Below are positions 1 to 5,287 of a stretch of DNA of 6,048 nt, one piece after another. The translations under genes were made by a program, and so were the position numbers. Origin of the DNA: Thermoplasmata archaeon (GTDB lineage: Archaea; Thermoplasmatota; Thermoplasmata; Thermoplasmatales; Aciduliprofundaceae); contig JAGGTO010000031.1 in NCBI GenBank assembly GCA_021163705.1, forward strand, positions 1 to 6,048, given 5' to 3'. The notes below the pieces were generated by a model. It worked only from the letters and a program-made list of their open reading frames with translations. It had not been told where the DNA came from and did not search any database. Within the stretch, counting starts at the first letter, position 1, and each line of letters begins with the position of its first letter.

Positions 1-127
1 CATATTTCCCTGCCCTATCTCTGTCAATTATGGCAACAATTTCGTGGGGGGAGTAAAGATAAACTCCCCTGGCGGTTTTTCCTCCGAAGCCAATAAACAT
101 GCCATGTGCCAGTATGGCAAGTCTCAT
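1..127 (-). CDS. DUF1611-family protein, N-terminal fragment (cut by window edge)
   Basis: Only the first 42 codons are visible, reading from ATG at 127 toward base 1. They begin MRLAILAHGMFIGFGGKTAR and continue through YSPHEIVAIIDRDRAGK. This matches the pattern I know for the N-terminal domain of DUF1611 proteins: a first hydrophobic strand, then G-K-T-A, then a Y-S-P-x-E-(I/V)-V-A-(I/V)-I-D strand ending in an acidic residue and A-G. Full-length members are usually well over 300 residues, so most of the gene lies outside the window. Some members (DgcN) are described as D-glutamate N-acetyltransferases acting with an enolase-superfamily racemase, and an epimerase of that superfamily lies at 772-1863. 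The function here is inferred from family and neighbourhood. No Shine-Dalgarno site lies at normal spacing, and a TATATATA box about 25 bp upstream suggests a leaderless transcript. Family assignment rests on a short fragment. Confidence 0.7.
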   Translation of the reverse strand, partial: MRLAILAHGMFIGFGGKTARGVYLYSPHEIVAIIDRDRAGKY

Positions 128-147
128 ATTTGCTATGATGTAACTCC

Positions 148-156
148 TATATATAT
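148..156 (-). promoter_or_regulatory. TATA-like box for the DUF1611 gene
   Basis: An alternating TATATATA tract is centred about 25 bp upstream of the ATG at 127. That is the distance expected for an archaeal TATA box with transcription starting at or next to the start codon. An alternative reading uses the A/T-rich part of the repeat at 160-180 as the box, which would leave a leader of about 20 nt containing GGAG at 143-146. Confidence 0.45.
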
Positions 157-159
157 GTT

Positions 160-180
160 TATCTCTCCGATAAAATTTAA
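160..180 (-). repeat. Left copy of a 20/21-bp inverted repeat
   Basis: Read on the minus strand from 180 to 160, the sequence is TTAAATTTTATC followed by GGAGAGATA. The same sequence, minus one G, occurs on the plus strand at 297-316. The two copies point outward, toward the DUF1611 start and the start at 330. They may be terminal inverted repeats of a 157-bp miniature element (160-316) whose outer ends are TA, or repeated promoter-plus-operator units, since TTAAATTTTAT resembles an archaeal TATA region. Confidence 0.7.
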
Positions 181-296
181 TAGGAAGTATCCACATGAAG
201 CATTATGTTTAGGAGCTTTGAGGCAAAACTTGCACTTGCTCTCCTTAGAAGCTCTCTTCTTTTTTTTACATCGCAAATTATTATCTTTTTCATGAT
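181..296. other. Intergenic spacer between inverted repeats, with possible hairpins and a T-run
   Basis: I see no convincing coding frame here. On the plus strand, AGGAG (211-215) can pair with CTCCT (241-245), enclosing a smaller GCAA/TTGC pairing. Next comes AGAAG (247-251) / CTTCT (256-260) with a four-base loop, and then seven more T residues (261-267). This could be the end of a small plus-strand RNA or simply A/T-rich spacer. The stems are short and the case is weak. Confidence 0.2.
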
Positions 297-316
297 TTAA
301 ATTTTATCGAGAGATA
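297..316 (+). repeat. Right copy of the 20/21-bp inverted repeat; likely promoter of the gene at 330
   Basis: TTAAATTTTATC followed by GAGAGATA is identical to the left copy (180 to 160) apart from one missing G. The TTAAATTTTAT part is centred about 26-28 bp upstream of the TTG at 330, so it can serve as the TATA region of a leaderless transcript. The bases just after it form an imperfect palindrome (GAGAGATATCTTCTC, 309-323), a possible protein-binding site. Confidence 0.65.
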
Positions 317-329
317 TCTTCTCGCGCAA

Positions 330-788
330 TTGGGGTTTCTTCCAATATCCGTGCTCCTCGTAACTCTCATACTCAATAGATTGCTTATGCAGAGAGAAAA
401 GATGGAGAGAATGAAGAAACTCAACATAGTGGTGGGCACCTTCTTCGCAGAGCTTGGAAGAGTCAAAGATACTCTATCTCAAAGAAAATACTTCATAAAT
501 ATAAGGAGAATAAATCTTTTTGAGCTCAGAAGATTTCTCCTTGACCATAAGGAGTTTGCCATAGACCTCCTTGATAATCCTGCAATCATAGAACATGAAA
601 CATTCACCGATCTTCTATGGAATGTTCTCCATCTCACAGATGAGCTAAAGAGAATAATAAATTTTGATAATCTGAGAGAGGAGGAGTATGAGGATGCAAA
701 AAATGATATTGAGACGCTTTATCAACTTCTTATACGTACCATGCAGCAAAGGAAAGGAAATAAAAATAGAACTATAGAAGTTCTTTGA
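330..788 (+). CDS. Small membrane-anchored protein of unknown function
   Basis: The 152-residue product has a hydrophobic N-terminus (about residues 4-19, LPISVLLVTLILNRLL), then a basic stretch (QREKMERMKKLN), then a largely alpha-helical, charged domain. This suggests one N-terminal membrane anchor with a cytoplasmic body. The segments KLN(I/M)V-G-FF-E-G and FLLxxxxFxxxLLDNPxxxEHExFTDLLWxVxHLTxEL resemble an uncharacterised bacterial and archaeal family I recall. In that family the protein continues past this point, so the C-terminus here (ending in a basic tail and IEVL) may be shortened. The start is TTG, the only usable initiator between the in-frame stop at 246 and the conserved region. 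It has a TATA-like box about 27 bp upstream and no Shine-Dalgarno site. Its last 17 bases overlap the 3' end of the convergent epimerase gene. No function can be assigned. Confidence 0.75.
   Translation: MGFLPISVLLVTLILNRLLMQREKMERMKKLNIVVGTFFAELGRVKDTLSQRKYFINIRRINLFELRRFLLDHKEFAIDLLDNPAIIEHETFTDLLWNVLHLTDELKRIINFDNLREEEYEDAKNDIETLYQLLIRTMQQRKGNKNRTIEVL
757..770 (-). terminator. T-rich tract, possible terminator of the minus-strand cluster
   Basis: Just beyond the epimerase stop codon (774-772), the minus strand reads TCTATTTTTATTTC. Archaeal transcription can end at such T-rich tracts without a hairpin. The tract lies inside the 3' coding end of the convergent gene, so its composition may simply reflect Lys codons there. 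Confidence 0.3.
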
Positions 789-1863
789 TAGGTGTTACGC
801 CCAATCCGGGCTTCTCTGGAGCATAATTGTAGCCATCCCTGTAGATGTCTCCTTCAAATGGCTGCTCTTTGAGGTCCCAGTAACCATCTAAATCGGCATA
901 ATCAACTCCAACACCCAGGGCAAAATGAGTTCCCGCCGCAATTGCAAGTTTTGTTTCTATCATGCAACCTACCATGATCTTCATTCCTGCAGCTCTGGCT
1001 ATGGAAGCCATCTTCAGGGCTTCATATATTCCTCCACTTTTCATAAGCTTTATGTTGATTGCATCTACCTTTCCTATGAGATTTAAGACATCCCTCGAAT
1101 CATGCACACTCTCATCTGCCATAATGGGGATGGGCACTTTCTCTCTCAGTATCTTAAGTTCATCTTCATGACCCACAGGCAGTGGTTGCTCTGCAAATTC
1201 TATTTCATACCTATCTATGGCATTTAGGACTTTTATGGCCTGATTGAGGGAGTAACCCTGGTTCCCGTCCACCCTTATTCGTGCATCCGTGATCTTCCTT
1301 ATAGCTCTTATTCTCTCAATATCTTCCTGAGGATTCAAACCTATTTTTACCTTCAATACCTTCGCTCCCTGAGAAAGCAGCTCTTCCGCATGCTTCACAC
1401 TCTTCTCCACCGAGCTTATATCCACAGTGAGAGAAGTTTCTATCCTATCCTTTTTTCCTCCAAGGAGCGACTTCACAGGCAAATTTGCCCTCTGTGCCAG
1501 GATATCAAAGAGGGCAAAATCAATTGCTGCCTTTGCGCTGGAATTGTGAACCATACTCCTATTTATTGTTTCCATTATTCTTCCATAATTTTCCACATCC
1601 TCTCCAATTATGAGCGGCTCAAATCTCCCAAGTGCAGCCACAACGGTATCCACTGTATCTCCAACAATCTTTGGAGAAGGAGATGCTTCTCCATATCCAC
1701 AATACTCTTCCGTGCAGATTTTTACTATCACTCCCTCATAGTTTTCTATAGTTCCAAGCGCAATCTTGAAAGGCTTCTTTAATGGCACCTTTAAAACTTT
1801 CCAGCTCATGCTTATAATTTCCATACTGACTGAAATATTTTTCAAACTCATAACTTTTTCCAT
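772..1863 (-). CDS. Dipeptide epimerase / N-acyl-amino-acid racemase (enolase superfamily)
   Basis: This 363-residue protein belongs to the muconate-lactonising subgroup of the enolase superfamily. It has a capping domain (about 14-135) and a TIM barrel with the expected catalytic set. The first acid/base pair is K171-V-K173. The Mg2+ ligands are D199 (RVDGNQ), E225 (FAEQP) and D250 (MADES). The second acid/base is K272 (INIKLMKSGG). The GCMIET segment (299-304) and the D324-L-D326 pair match dipeptide epimerases of the L-Ala-D/L-Glu type, where the DxD binds the substrate's free amino group. The probable reaction is epimerisation of a dipeptide. Racemisation of an N-acylated amino acid is possible given the DUF1611 gene nearby. 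The start at 1863 overlaps the upstream stop as TAATG, suggesting coupled translation. M14 (1824) is the start expected from the family, so the first 13 residues are uncertain. It is last in the minus-strand cluster. Family confidence is high, substrate confidence low. Confidence 0.93.
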   Translation of the reverse strand: MEKVMSLKNISVSMEIISMSWKVLKVPLKKPFKIALGTIENYEGVIVKICTEEYCGYGEASPSPKIVGDTVDTVVAALGRFEPLIIGEDVENYGRIMETINRSMVHNSSAKAAIDFALFDILAQRANLPVKSLLGGKKDRIETSLTVDISSVEKSVKHAEELLSQGAKVLKVKIGLNPQEDIERIRAIRKITDARIRVDGNQGYSLNQAIKVLNAIDRYEIEFAEQPLPVGHEDELKILREKVPIPIMADESVHDSRDVLNLIGKVDAINIKLMKSGGIYEALKMASIARAAGMKIMVGCMIETKLAIAAGTHFALGVGVDYADLDGYWDLKEQPFEGDIYRDGYNYAPEKPGLGVTPIKELL

Positions 1864-2645
1864 TATTCTTTTGTCAGAATGGTAACTTTCACCCTCTCTC
1901 CATATTCTTTTGTGCGATAAACATCCACGAATACAGGATCATAATATTTTACCATGGGCTCCACATCCTCCAGTTCTATATCTCCACTGAAAAGCATTAT
2001 CTTTTTCTCGCCTTTAATCCAGGGAGAATCCAGTGCATCCTCTATGGCAACCCTTATTCTCTCCTTTCCAACCCCCATACCTATCCCAACACCCAGCTCT
2101 CCACTAACATTAACATTTATCAAATTTTTCAGAAATATTCTCTTGAAATCAAGAACTATATGCTTCATGACCTCAGCGGAGATGCTCATGGCCACATTTA
2201 TGGGTACATGGGAATAATGTTTCACAAGTCCATCATTGTCAAGGACAAAATACATATCATAATATCTCTCAATATCTTTCACAGCTTCCTCTGCTCTAAT
2301 TCTCCTCTCTTTATTCTCGGAGGAGAAGGGAAGCGTGAAAATTCCAATGAGCTTGGATTTGCCTTTTCTTGCCTTACCGATGAGTTTTGCAGCTCCAGTA
2401 CCTACGATCCCTCCAAGACCTGCAACCACAAATAAATAGGGGGAGGAGAGACGATTTATCCATGGAAAAGCTTGCGAAATCAGCCTTGGAGATACATCCT
2501 CATAGGCCTTAATCAATCTTCCATCCACATTCAAATCTCCATGCTTGTCGTTTATACGAAGAATATCCACACCTATTTCTTGTGCAATATAGGAGGCAAA
2601 TCGTGAACCTGCACCACCGCATCCTATAAGCTTTATTACTTCCAC
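1863..2645 (-). CDS. Reduced FtsZ/tubulin-family protein with an altered GTPase loop
   Basis: I place the start at GTG 2645, giving 260 residues. A longer frame from 2750 would overlap trmI by 74 bases, and its extra N-terminus precedes the first FtsZ strand. FtsZ landmarks are in order: IGCGGAGSRF (T1, 7-16); AGLGGIVGTGAA (75-86) replacing the AGMGGGTGTGAA signature; GIFTLPFSSE (101-110), like GVVTxPFxFE; the T6-like VLDNDGLV (134-141); GIGMGVGKERIRVAIEDALDSP (187-208); and YGERVKVTIL (248-257), matching the final FtsZ strand near VTVIATG. The T7 region, normally NxDFADV, reads LINVNVSGELG (175-185). It lacks the catalytic aspartate and is about nine residues shorter than bacterial FtsZ. There is no C-terminal tail beyond the core fold. 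It may bind nucleotide but probably does not hydrolyse GTP by the usual trans-subunit route. A role in shape, membrane or regulation is inference. It is coupled by TAATG to the epimerase. Confidence 0.83.
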   Translation of the reverse strand: MEVIKLIGCGGAGSRFASYIAQEIGVDILRINDKHGDLNVDGRLIKAYEDVSPRLISQAFPWINRLSSPYLFVVAGLGGIVGTGAAKLIGKARKGKSKLIGIFTLPFSSENKERRIRAEEAVKDIERYYDMYFVLDNDGLVKHYSHVPINVAMSISAEVMKHIVLDFKRIFLKNLINVNVSGELGVGIGMGVGKERIRVAIEDALDSPWIKGEKKIMLFSGDIELEDVEPMVKYYDPVFVDVYRTKEYGERVKVTILTKE

Positions 2646-2667
2646 AATGAGAAATATACTTATGATT

Positions 2668-2676
2668 ATTAAAATT
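2668..2676 (-). promoter_or_regulatory. Possible internal promoter for the FtsZ-like gene
   Basis: The 31-bp gap between the trmI stop (2679-2677) and the GTG at 2645 contains ATTTTAATA on the minus strand, centred about 27 bp upstream of the GTG. No Shine-Dalgarno site is evident, so a leaderless internal transcript is plausible. The gap is A/T-rich throughout and this may be chance. Confidence 0.3.
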
Positions 2677-3390
2677 TTATATTTTCCTGCCGAAAACCAT
2701 GAAACCTGTATGAGCCACCTCCACATTATCCGGGCGAGTTCCCACCTCACCTACCACAATGTTCCTTTTTATTATTTCACATGCTTCCATGTCCACAAAA
2801 TATTTTTTCATTTCCCGATACACCCTCTCCAGCTGATTATAAGTAGGGATATATGCAGCAAAACATCCAGAGGTTTTGAGAGCTTCATAGGCCATCTCCA
2901 CGGCGTTCCAGGGATCCGGAATGTCTACAACAAATGCATCCACATCTCTCTCCTCAACATCTTTGCGAACATCTCCTATTTTTAAAACCCAATTTTCTGA
3001 GAATTGGCATCTTCCAACATTCTTTTTTGCAAATTCTGCAAAATCTTTTCTAAGCTCATAAGTGTAGACTTTTCCATTGGGAGAGGTGAAGTAAAGGAGA
3101 GCGGTGGTTAGAGAACCTGAGCCCGCGCCTCCTTCCACAACTCTATATCCTGAGCGAATGCCACATCTTGCAATGATATAGGCGGCGTCCTTAATATTTA
3201 TTATCTGTGCCTTTCTTTTTAGTGTGCTCATATAATCGTAAAGATTTGCCCGTAAAACATGGTATCTCTTTAACCCCAGTTGCAGTTCTCCCTCTCTAAG
3301 TCCTCTCACTACTGCAAAATCTCCTATCTTATGCATCTCTCCAACTTTCTCTGCAAGGTACCTCCTCTTTCTGTCCATAAGAACAAACAT
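2677..3390 (-). CDS. trmI: tRNA (adenine-57/58-N1)-methyltransferase TrmI
   Basis: This 237-residue SAM-dependent methyltransferase makes m1A at position 58, and in archaea often also 57, of the tRNA T-loop. It has the TrmI layout: a small N-terminal beta domain (about 1-45), the linker motif LKRKAQIINIKDAAYII (57-73), the SAM loop VVEGGAGSGSLT (84-95), the acidic YELRKDFAEFA (111-121), GDVRKD (139-144), and the catalytic motif VVDIPDPW (154-161). The C-terminal signature is RPDNVEVAHTGFMVFGRKI (219-237). Length agrees with archaeal homologues, and the family works as a tetramer. ATG 3390 is chosen because VLMDRKRRYL aligns with the N-terminus of Pyrococcus TrmI as I remember it. A longer open frame to 3555 would overlap the kinase gene. 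It begins 28 bp after the kinase stop, probably in the same transcript, and GGAGG lies upstream at a long spacing. Confidence 0.93.
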   Translation of the reverse strand: MFVLMDRKRRYLAEKVGEMHKIGDFAVVRGLREGELQLGLKRYHVLRANLYDYMSTLKRKAQIINIKDAAYIIARCGIRSGYRVVEGGAGSGSLTTALLYFTSPNGKVYTYELRKDFAEFAKKNVGRCQFSENWVLKIGDVRKDVEERDVDAFVVDIPDPWNAVEMAYEALKTSGCFAAYIPTYNQLERVYREMKKYFVDMEACEIIKRNIVVGEVGTRPDNVEVAHTGFMVFGRKI

Positions 3391-3406
3391 AATGAGAAAG
3401 ATGCAT

Positions 3407-3411
3407 CCTCC
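3407..3411 (-). promoter_or_regulatory. Shine-Dalgarno-like GGAGG upstream of trmI
   Basis: AAAGGAGG lies between the kinase stop and trmI. It is the clearest ribosome-binding sequence in the window, as expected for an internal operon gene. The 16-nt distance to ATG 3390 is longer than usual. An ATT at 3393, 13 nt away, is an unlikely alternative start. Confidence 0.5.
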
Positions 3412-3418
3412 TTTAAAA

Positions 3419-4357
3419 TCATTTCCGTGGTAACTGGATGTTGAAAACTGATCCTCTGGGAATGTTATCCTCCACCCATATTCTTCCTCCATTTGCCTCC
3501 ACGAGATATTTTGCGGTAGCAAGACCAAGTCCCATTCCAAATTTCCTTTTATCACTTCTGAACCTTTCGAATATTACCTCCTTGTATTCGTCAGGTATTC
3601 CAGGTCCCTGATCCCTTATCTTTATGAGAATGGAATCTTCCAGTTCTTCCGTTTCTATTACCACCTCTCCACCCTCTGGAGAATATTTTATGGCGTTATG
3701 AAGAATGTTTATGAAAGCTTCAACTATTACAGGATCCACATATATCCAGGCATCTCCATAGCTCTTTACCATCCTTATCTTTTTCTTTTCCAAATCCATC
3801 TTTAAGGCCTCAATAGCTCTGTGAATTATGGAACTCACTTGAAGTCTCTCTCTTTTTCGATGTTCTTCTGGACTTTTTATGAAAAGTGAGCTTCTAGCAA
3901 TTAAATTTTTCATACTATCCAAGATTTTTTTGAGCTCGCCAATGTACCTGGGATCATAATCCTCCTCTAAAAGCTCCAGATACCCGCTCATCATAAAAAG
4001 GTAGTTCTTTATGTCATGAATTATAAGGTCAGAAAAGGCTATCATCTCCTCGATCTTCTTCTCCTGCTCTCTGTTCGCTTTCCTAAGAAAATACTCTTTC
4101 ATTTTTATGTCAGAGATGTCAACTCCCAGGATAAGGGTCTCATCATCCATCCTTATCTTTATCATCCTGTAAAGAGCCCCTCCTAAAAGAACATCAAAGT
4201 GATCCAGAAATTTAGAGGAATCAAGGATATATTCAACTATTGTGGCAGAACCTGAAAGAAGTTCATTTGCAATCCTATTCATGTTTGAAATCCTTCTTCC
4301 CTTAAAGGCTAAAGCAAATATGCTTGCATCACCAAAAAAATAATCAAAATATTTCAT
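3419..4357 (-). CDS. Soluble sensor histidine kinase with PAS-like N-terminus
   Basis: This 312-residue two-component kinase has no membrane segment and is probably cytoplasmic. Residues about 1-85 look like a divergent PAS sensor fold ending in the typical LILGVDISDIK strand and linker. A helix (86-110) leads to the phospho-acceptor H114 in SDLIIHDIKNYL (H box). The ATP-binding domain has the N box (N217-ILHN-AIKYSP), G1 (D249-QGPGIP), the F box (FERF, 263-266) and G2 (GMGLGL, 274-279), and ends with the usual GSVFNIQLP strand. It should autophosphorylate H114 and pass phosphate to a response regulator, none of which is encoded in the window. The ATG at 4357 is supported by a TATA-like box about 27 bp upstream. 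It heads the minus-strand cluster and is divergent from folD. The signal and target are unknown. Confidence 0.93.
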   Translation of the reverse strand: MKYFDYFFGDASIFALAFKGRRISNMNRIANELLSGSATIVEYILDSSKFLDHFDVLLGGALYRMIKIRMDDETLILGVDISDIKMKEYFLRKANREQEKKIEEMIAFSDLIIHDIKNYLFMMSGYLELLEEDYDPRYIGELKKILDSMKNLIARSSLFIKSPEEHRKRERLQVSSIIHRAIEALKMDLEKKKIRMVKSYGDAWIYVDPVIVEAFINILHNAIKYSPEGGEVVIETEELEDSILIKIRDQGPGIPDEYKEVIFERFRSDKRKFGMGLGLATAKYLVEANGGRIWVEDNIPRGSVFNIQLPRK

Positions 4358-4380
4358 ACAGGATTAAATAGATACTCATT

Positions 4381-4388
4381 ATTTAAAT
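4381..4388 (-). promoter_or_regulatory. TATA-like box for the histidine kinase cluster
   Basis: ATTTAAAT is centred about 27 bp upstream of the kinase ATG (4357) with no Shine-Dalgarno site in between. This fits a leaderless archaeal transcript starting at the ATG. Confidence 0.5.
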
Positions 4389-4398
4389 CTTATGAGCC

Positions 4399-4416
4399 AT
4401 TATCAAGTTTGATAAT
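4399..4416. promoter_or_regulatory. 18-bp palindrome, candidate operator
   Basis: ATTATCAA, a GT spacer, then TTGATAAT: perfect 8-bp arms. It lies between the two divergent TATA-like boxes (4381-4388 and 4443-4449), so a bound dimeric regulator could affect the kinase cluster, folD, or both. No T-run follows, so it does not look like a terminator. Confidence 0.55.
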
Positions 4417-4442
4417 ATTATTCATCCACCCTTTTCAAAAAA

Positions 4443-4449
4443 TTTTAAT
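4443..4449 (+). promoter_or_regulatory. TATA-like box for folD
   Basis: TTTTAAT, within an A/T-rich run, is centred about 26 bp upstream of the folD ATG (4472). The sequence between holds no clear Shine-Dalgarno site, which again suggests a leaderless transcript. Confidence 0.45.
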
Positions 4450-4471
4450 TCTTTAAGAATATAGCGGAAGT

Positions 4472-5287
4472 ATGCGGATAGAATGCAAATCTCTTGCTAA
4501 GAATATAAGGGAGCAGGCGAAGAGAGAGGCAAAGGGCAAGAAACTCTACCTGCACAATATAGTGGTTGGCGAAGATGAAGCCTCACTTGTGTATGCCAAA
4601 TCCAATCTTAAACTCCTTAGAAAAATGGGCTTTGATGGAAAAATCCATCATCTGGAGGAGGATGAAAAAATTCTTTTGGGGTTGATAGACTCTCTAAATG
4701 AGGATGAGAGAGTACATGGCATAATGGTGAATTTTCCTTTGCCAAAAAATATAGATGCCATGAAGGTTCGTGAACGAATTTTGCCAATCAAGGATGTGGA
4801 TGGGATAAATCCCCTTAATTATGGAAAGCTTCTTCTCGGTCAGGAGATTCTCGTGCCAAACACTCCAAGGGCTGTGATTCGCATACTGGAAACCATAACC
4901 AATCTGGGTGGGAAGGATGTTCTCATAATTAACAGAACTCCTGTGGTTGGCAAACCTCTATCTCTTCTATTGCTTAATAGAGATGCCACTCCAACCATTG
5001 CGCATTCAAAAACTATGAATCTGGAAGAGAAGGCGAGAAATGCGGATATAATTGTTGTGGCTGTGGGTAAACCCGGATTTTTGAGGGAGGATATGGTAAA
5101 GGAAGGGGCAATAGTCATTGATGTGGGAATAAATGTGGTGGATGGAAAAATCGTGGGAGATGCAGATTTTGAAAATATAGAGAAAAAAGCATACATCACG
5201 CCCGTTCCCGGCGGTGTGGGTACTGTGACAAATGCATGCCTGATAGAGAATCTTGTAAAGGCGGCAAAATTGCAGGGAGTAATATGA
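4472..5287 (+). CDS. folD: Methylenetetrahydrofolate dehydrogenase / methenyl-THF cyclohydrolase FolD
   Basis: FolD converts 5,10-methylene-THF to 5,10-methenyl-THF with NAD(P)+, and usually hydrolyses that to 10-formyl-THF. The 271 residues follow the family order: N-terminal catalytic domain, VHGIMVNFPLP (81-91), KDVDGINPLNYG (107-118), VPNTPRAV (128-135), the Rossmann segment VLIINRTPVVGKPLSLLLLN (150-169), VAVGKPGF (196-203), VIDVGIN (215-221) and ITPVPGGVG (242-250). NRxPVVGxPLS and LLNR resemble the Thermoplasma enzyme. The active site is odd. The usual YxxxK, with the catalytic lysine four residues after Tyr, is Y41-A-K-S-N45, and the usual Gln of VQLPLP is N87. The Asp of KDVDG (D110) is kept. 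Dehydrogenase function looks intact, but cyclohydrolase activity is doubtful. K43 or K47 might substitute. The start is ATG 4472 with a promoter box upstream. It overlaps the next gene as ATGA, so the two are probably cotranscribed. Confidence 0.95.
   Translation: MRIECKSLAKNIREQAKREAKGKKLYLHNIVVGEDEASLVYAKSNLKLLRKMGFDGKIHHLEEDEKILLGLIDSLNEDERVHGIMVNFPLPKNIDAMKVRERILPIKDVDGINPLNYGKLLLGQEILVPNTPRAVIRILETITNLGGKDVLIINRTPVVGKPLSLLLLNRDATPTIAHSKTMNLEEKARNADIIVVAVGKPGFLREDMVKEGAIVIDVGINVVDGKIVGDADFENIEKKAYITPVPGGVGTVTNACLIENLVKAAKLQGVI

Noticed and set aside
44..295. Plus-strand open frame of 83 codons near the left edge
   Set aside because: It runs antisense to the DUF1611 fragment and through the inverted-repeat spacer. 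Its composition is not protein-like and it has no supporting start signals.
811..823. GCCC-AATCC-GGGC hairpin as a terminator of the gene at 330
   Set aside because: The stem is only four pairs with no T-run, and it lies within conserved C-terminal codons of the epimerase.
962..1782. Plus-strand open frames antisense to the epimerase (962-1171 and 1390-1782)
   Set aside because: They are mirror frames of a well-conserved enzyme gene and their translations show no recognisable motifs.
2646..2750. N-terminal transmembrane segment on the FtsZ-like protein
   Set aside because: It appears only if the start at 2750 is used. That part overlaps trmI coding sequence and lies before the first FtsZ strand, so it is most likely untranslated in this frame.
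1954..2985. Plus-strand open frames antisense to the FtsZ-like and trmI genes (1954-2217, 2160-2435, 2647-2985)
   Set aside because: They are low-complexity translations rich in Ser, Pro or His and entirely explained by the opposite-strand genes.
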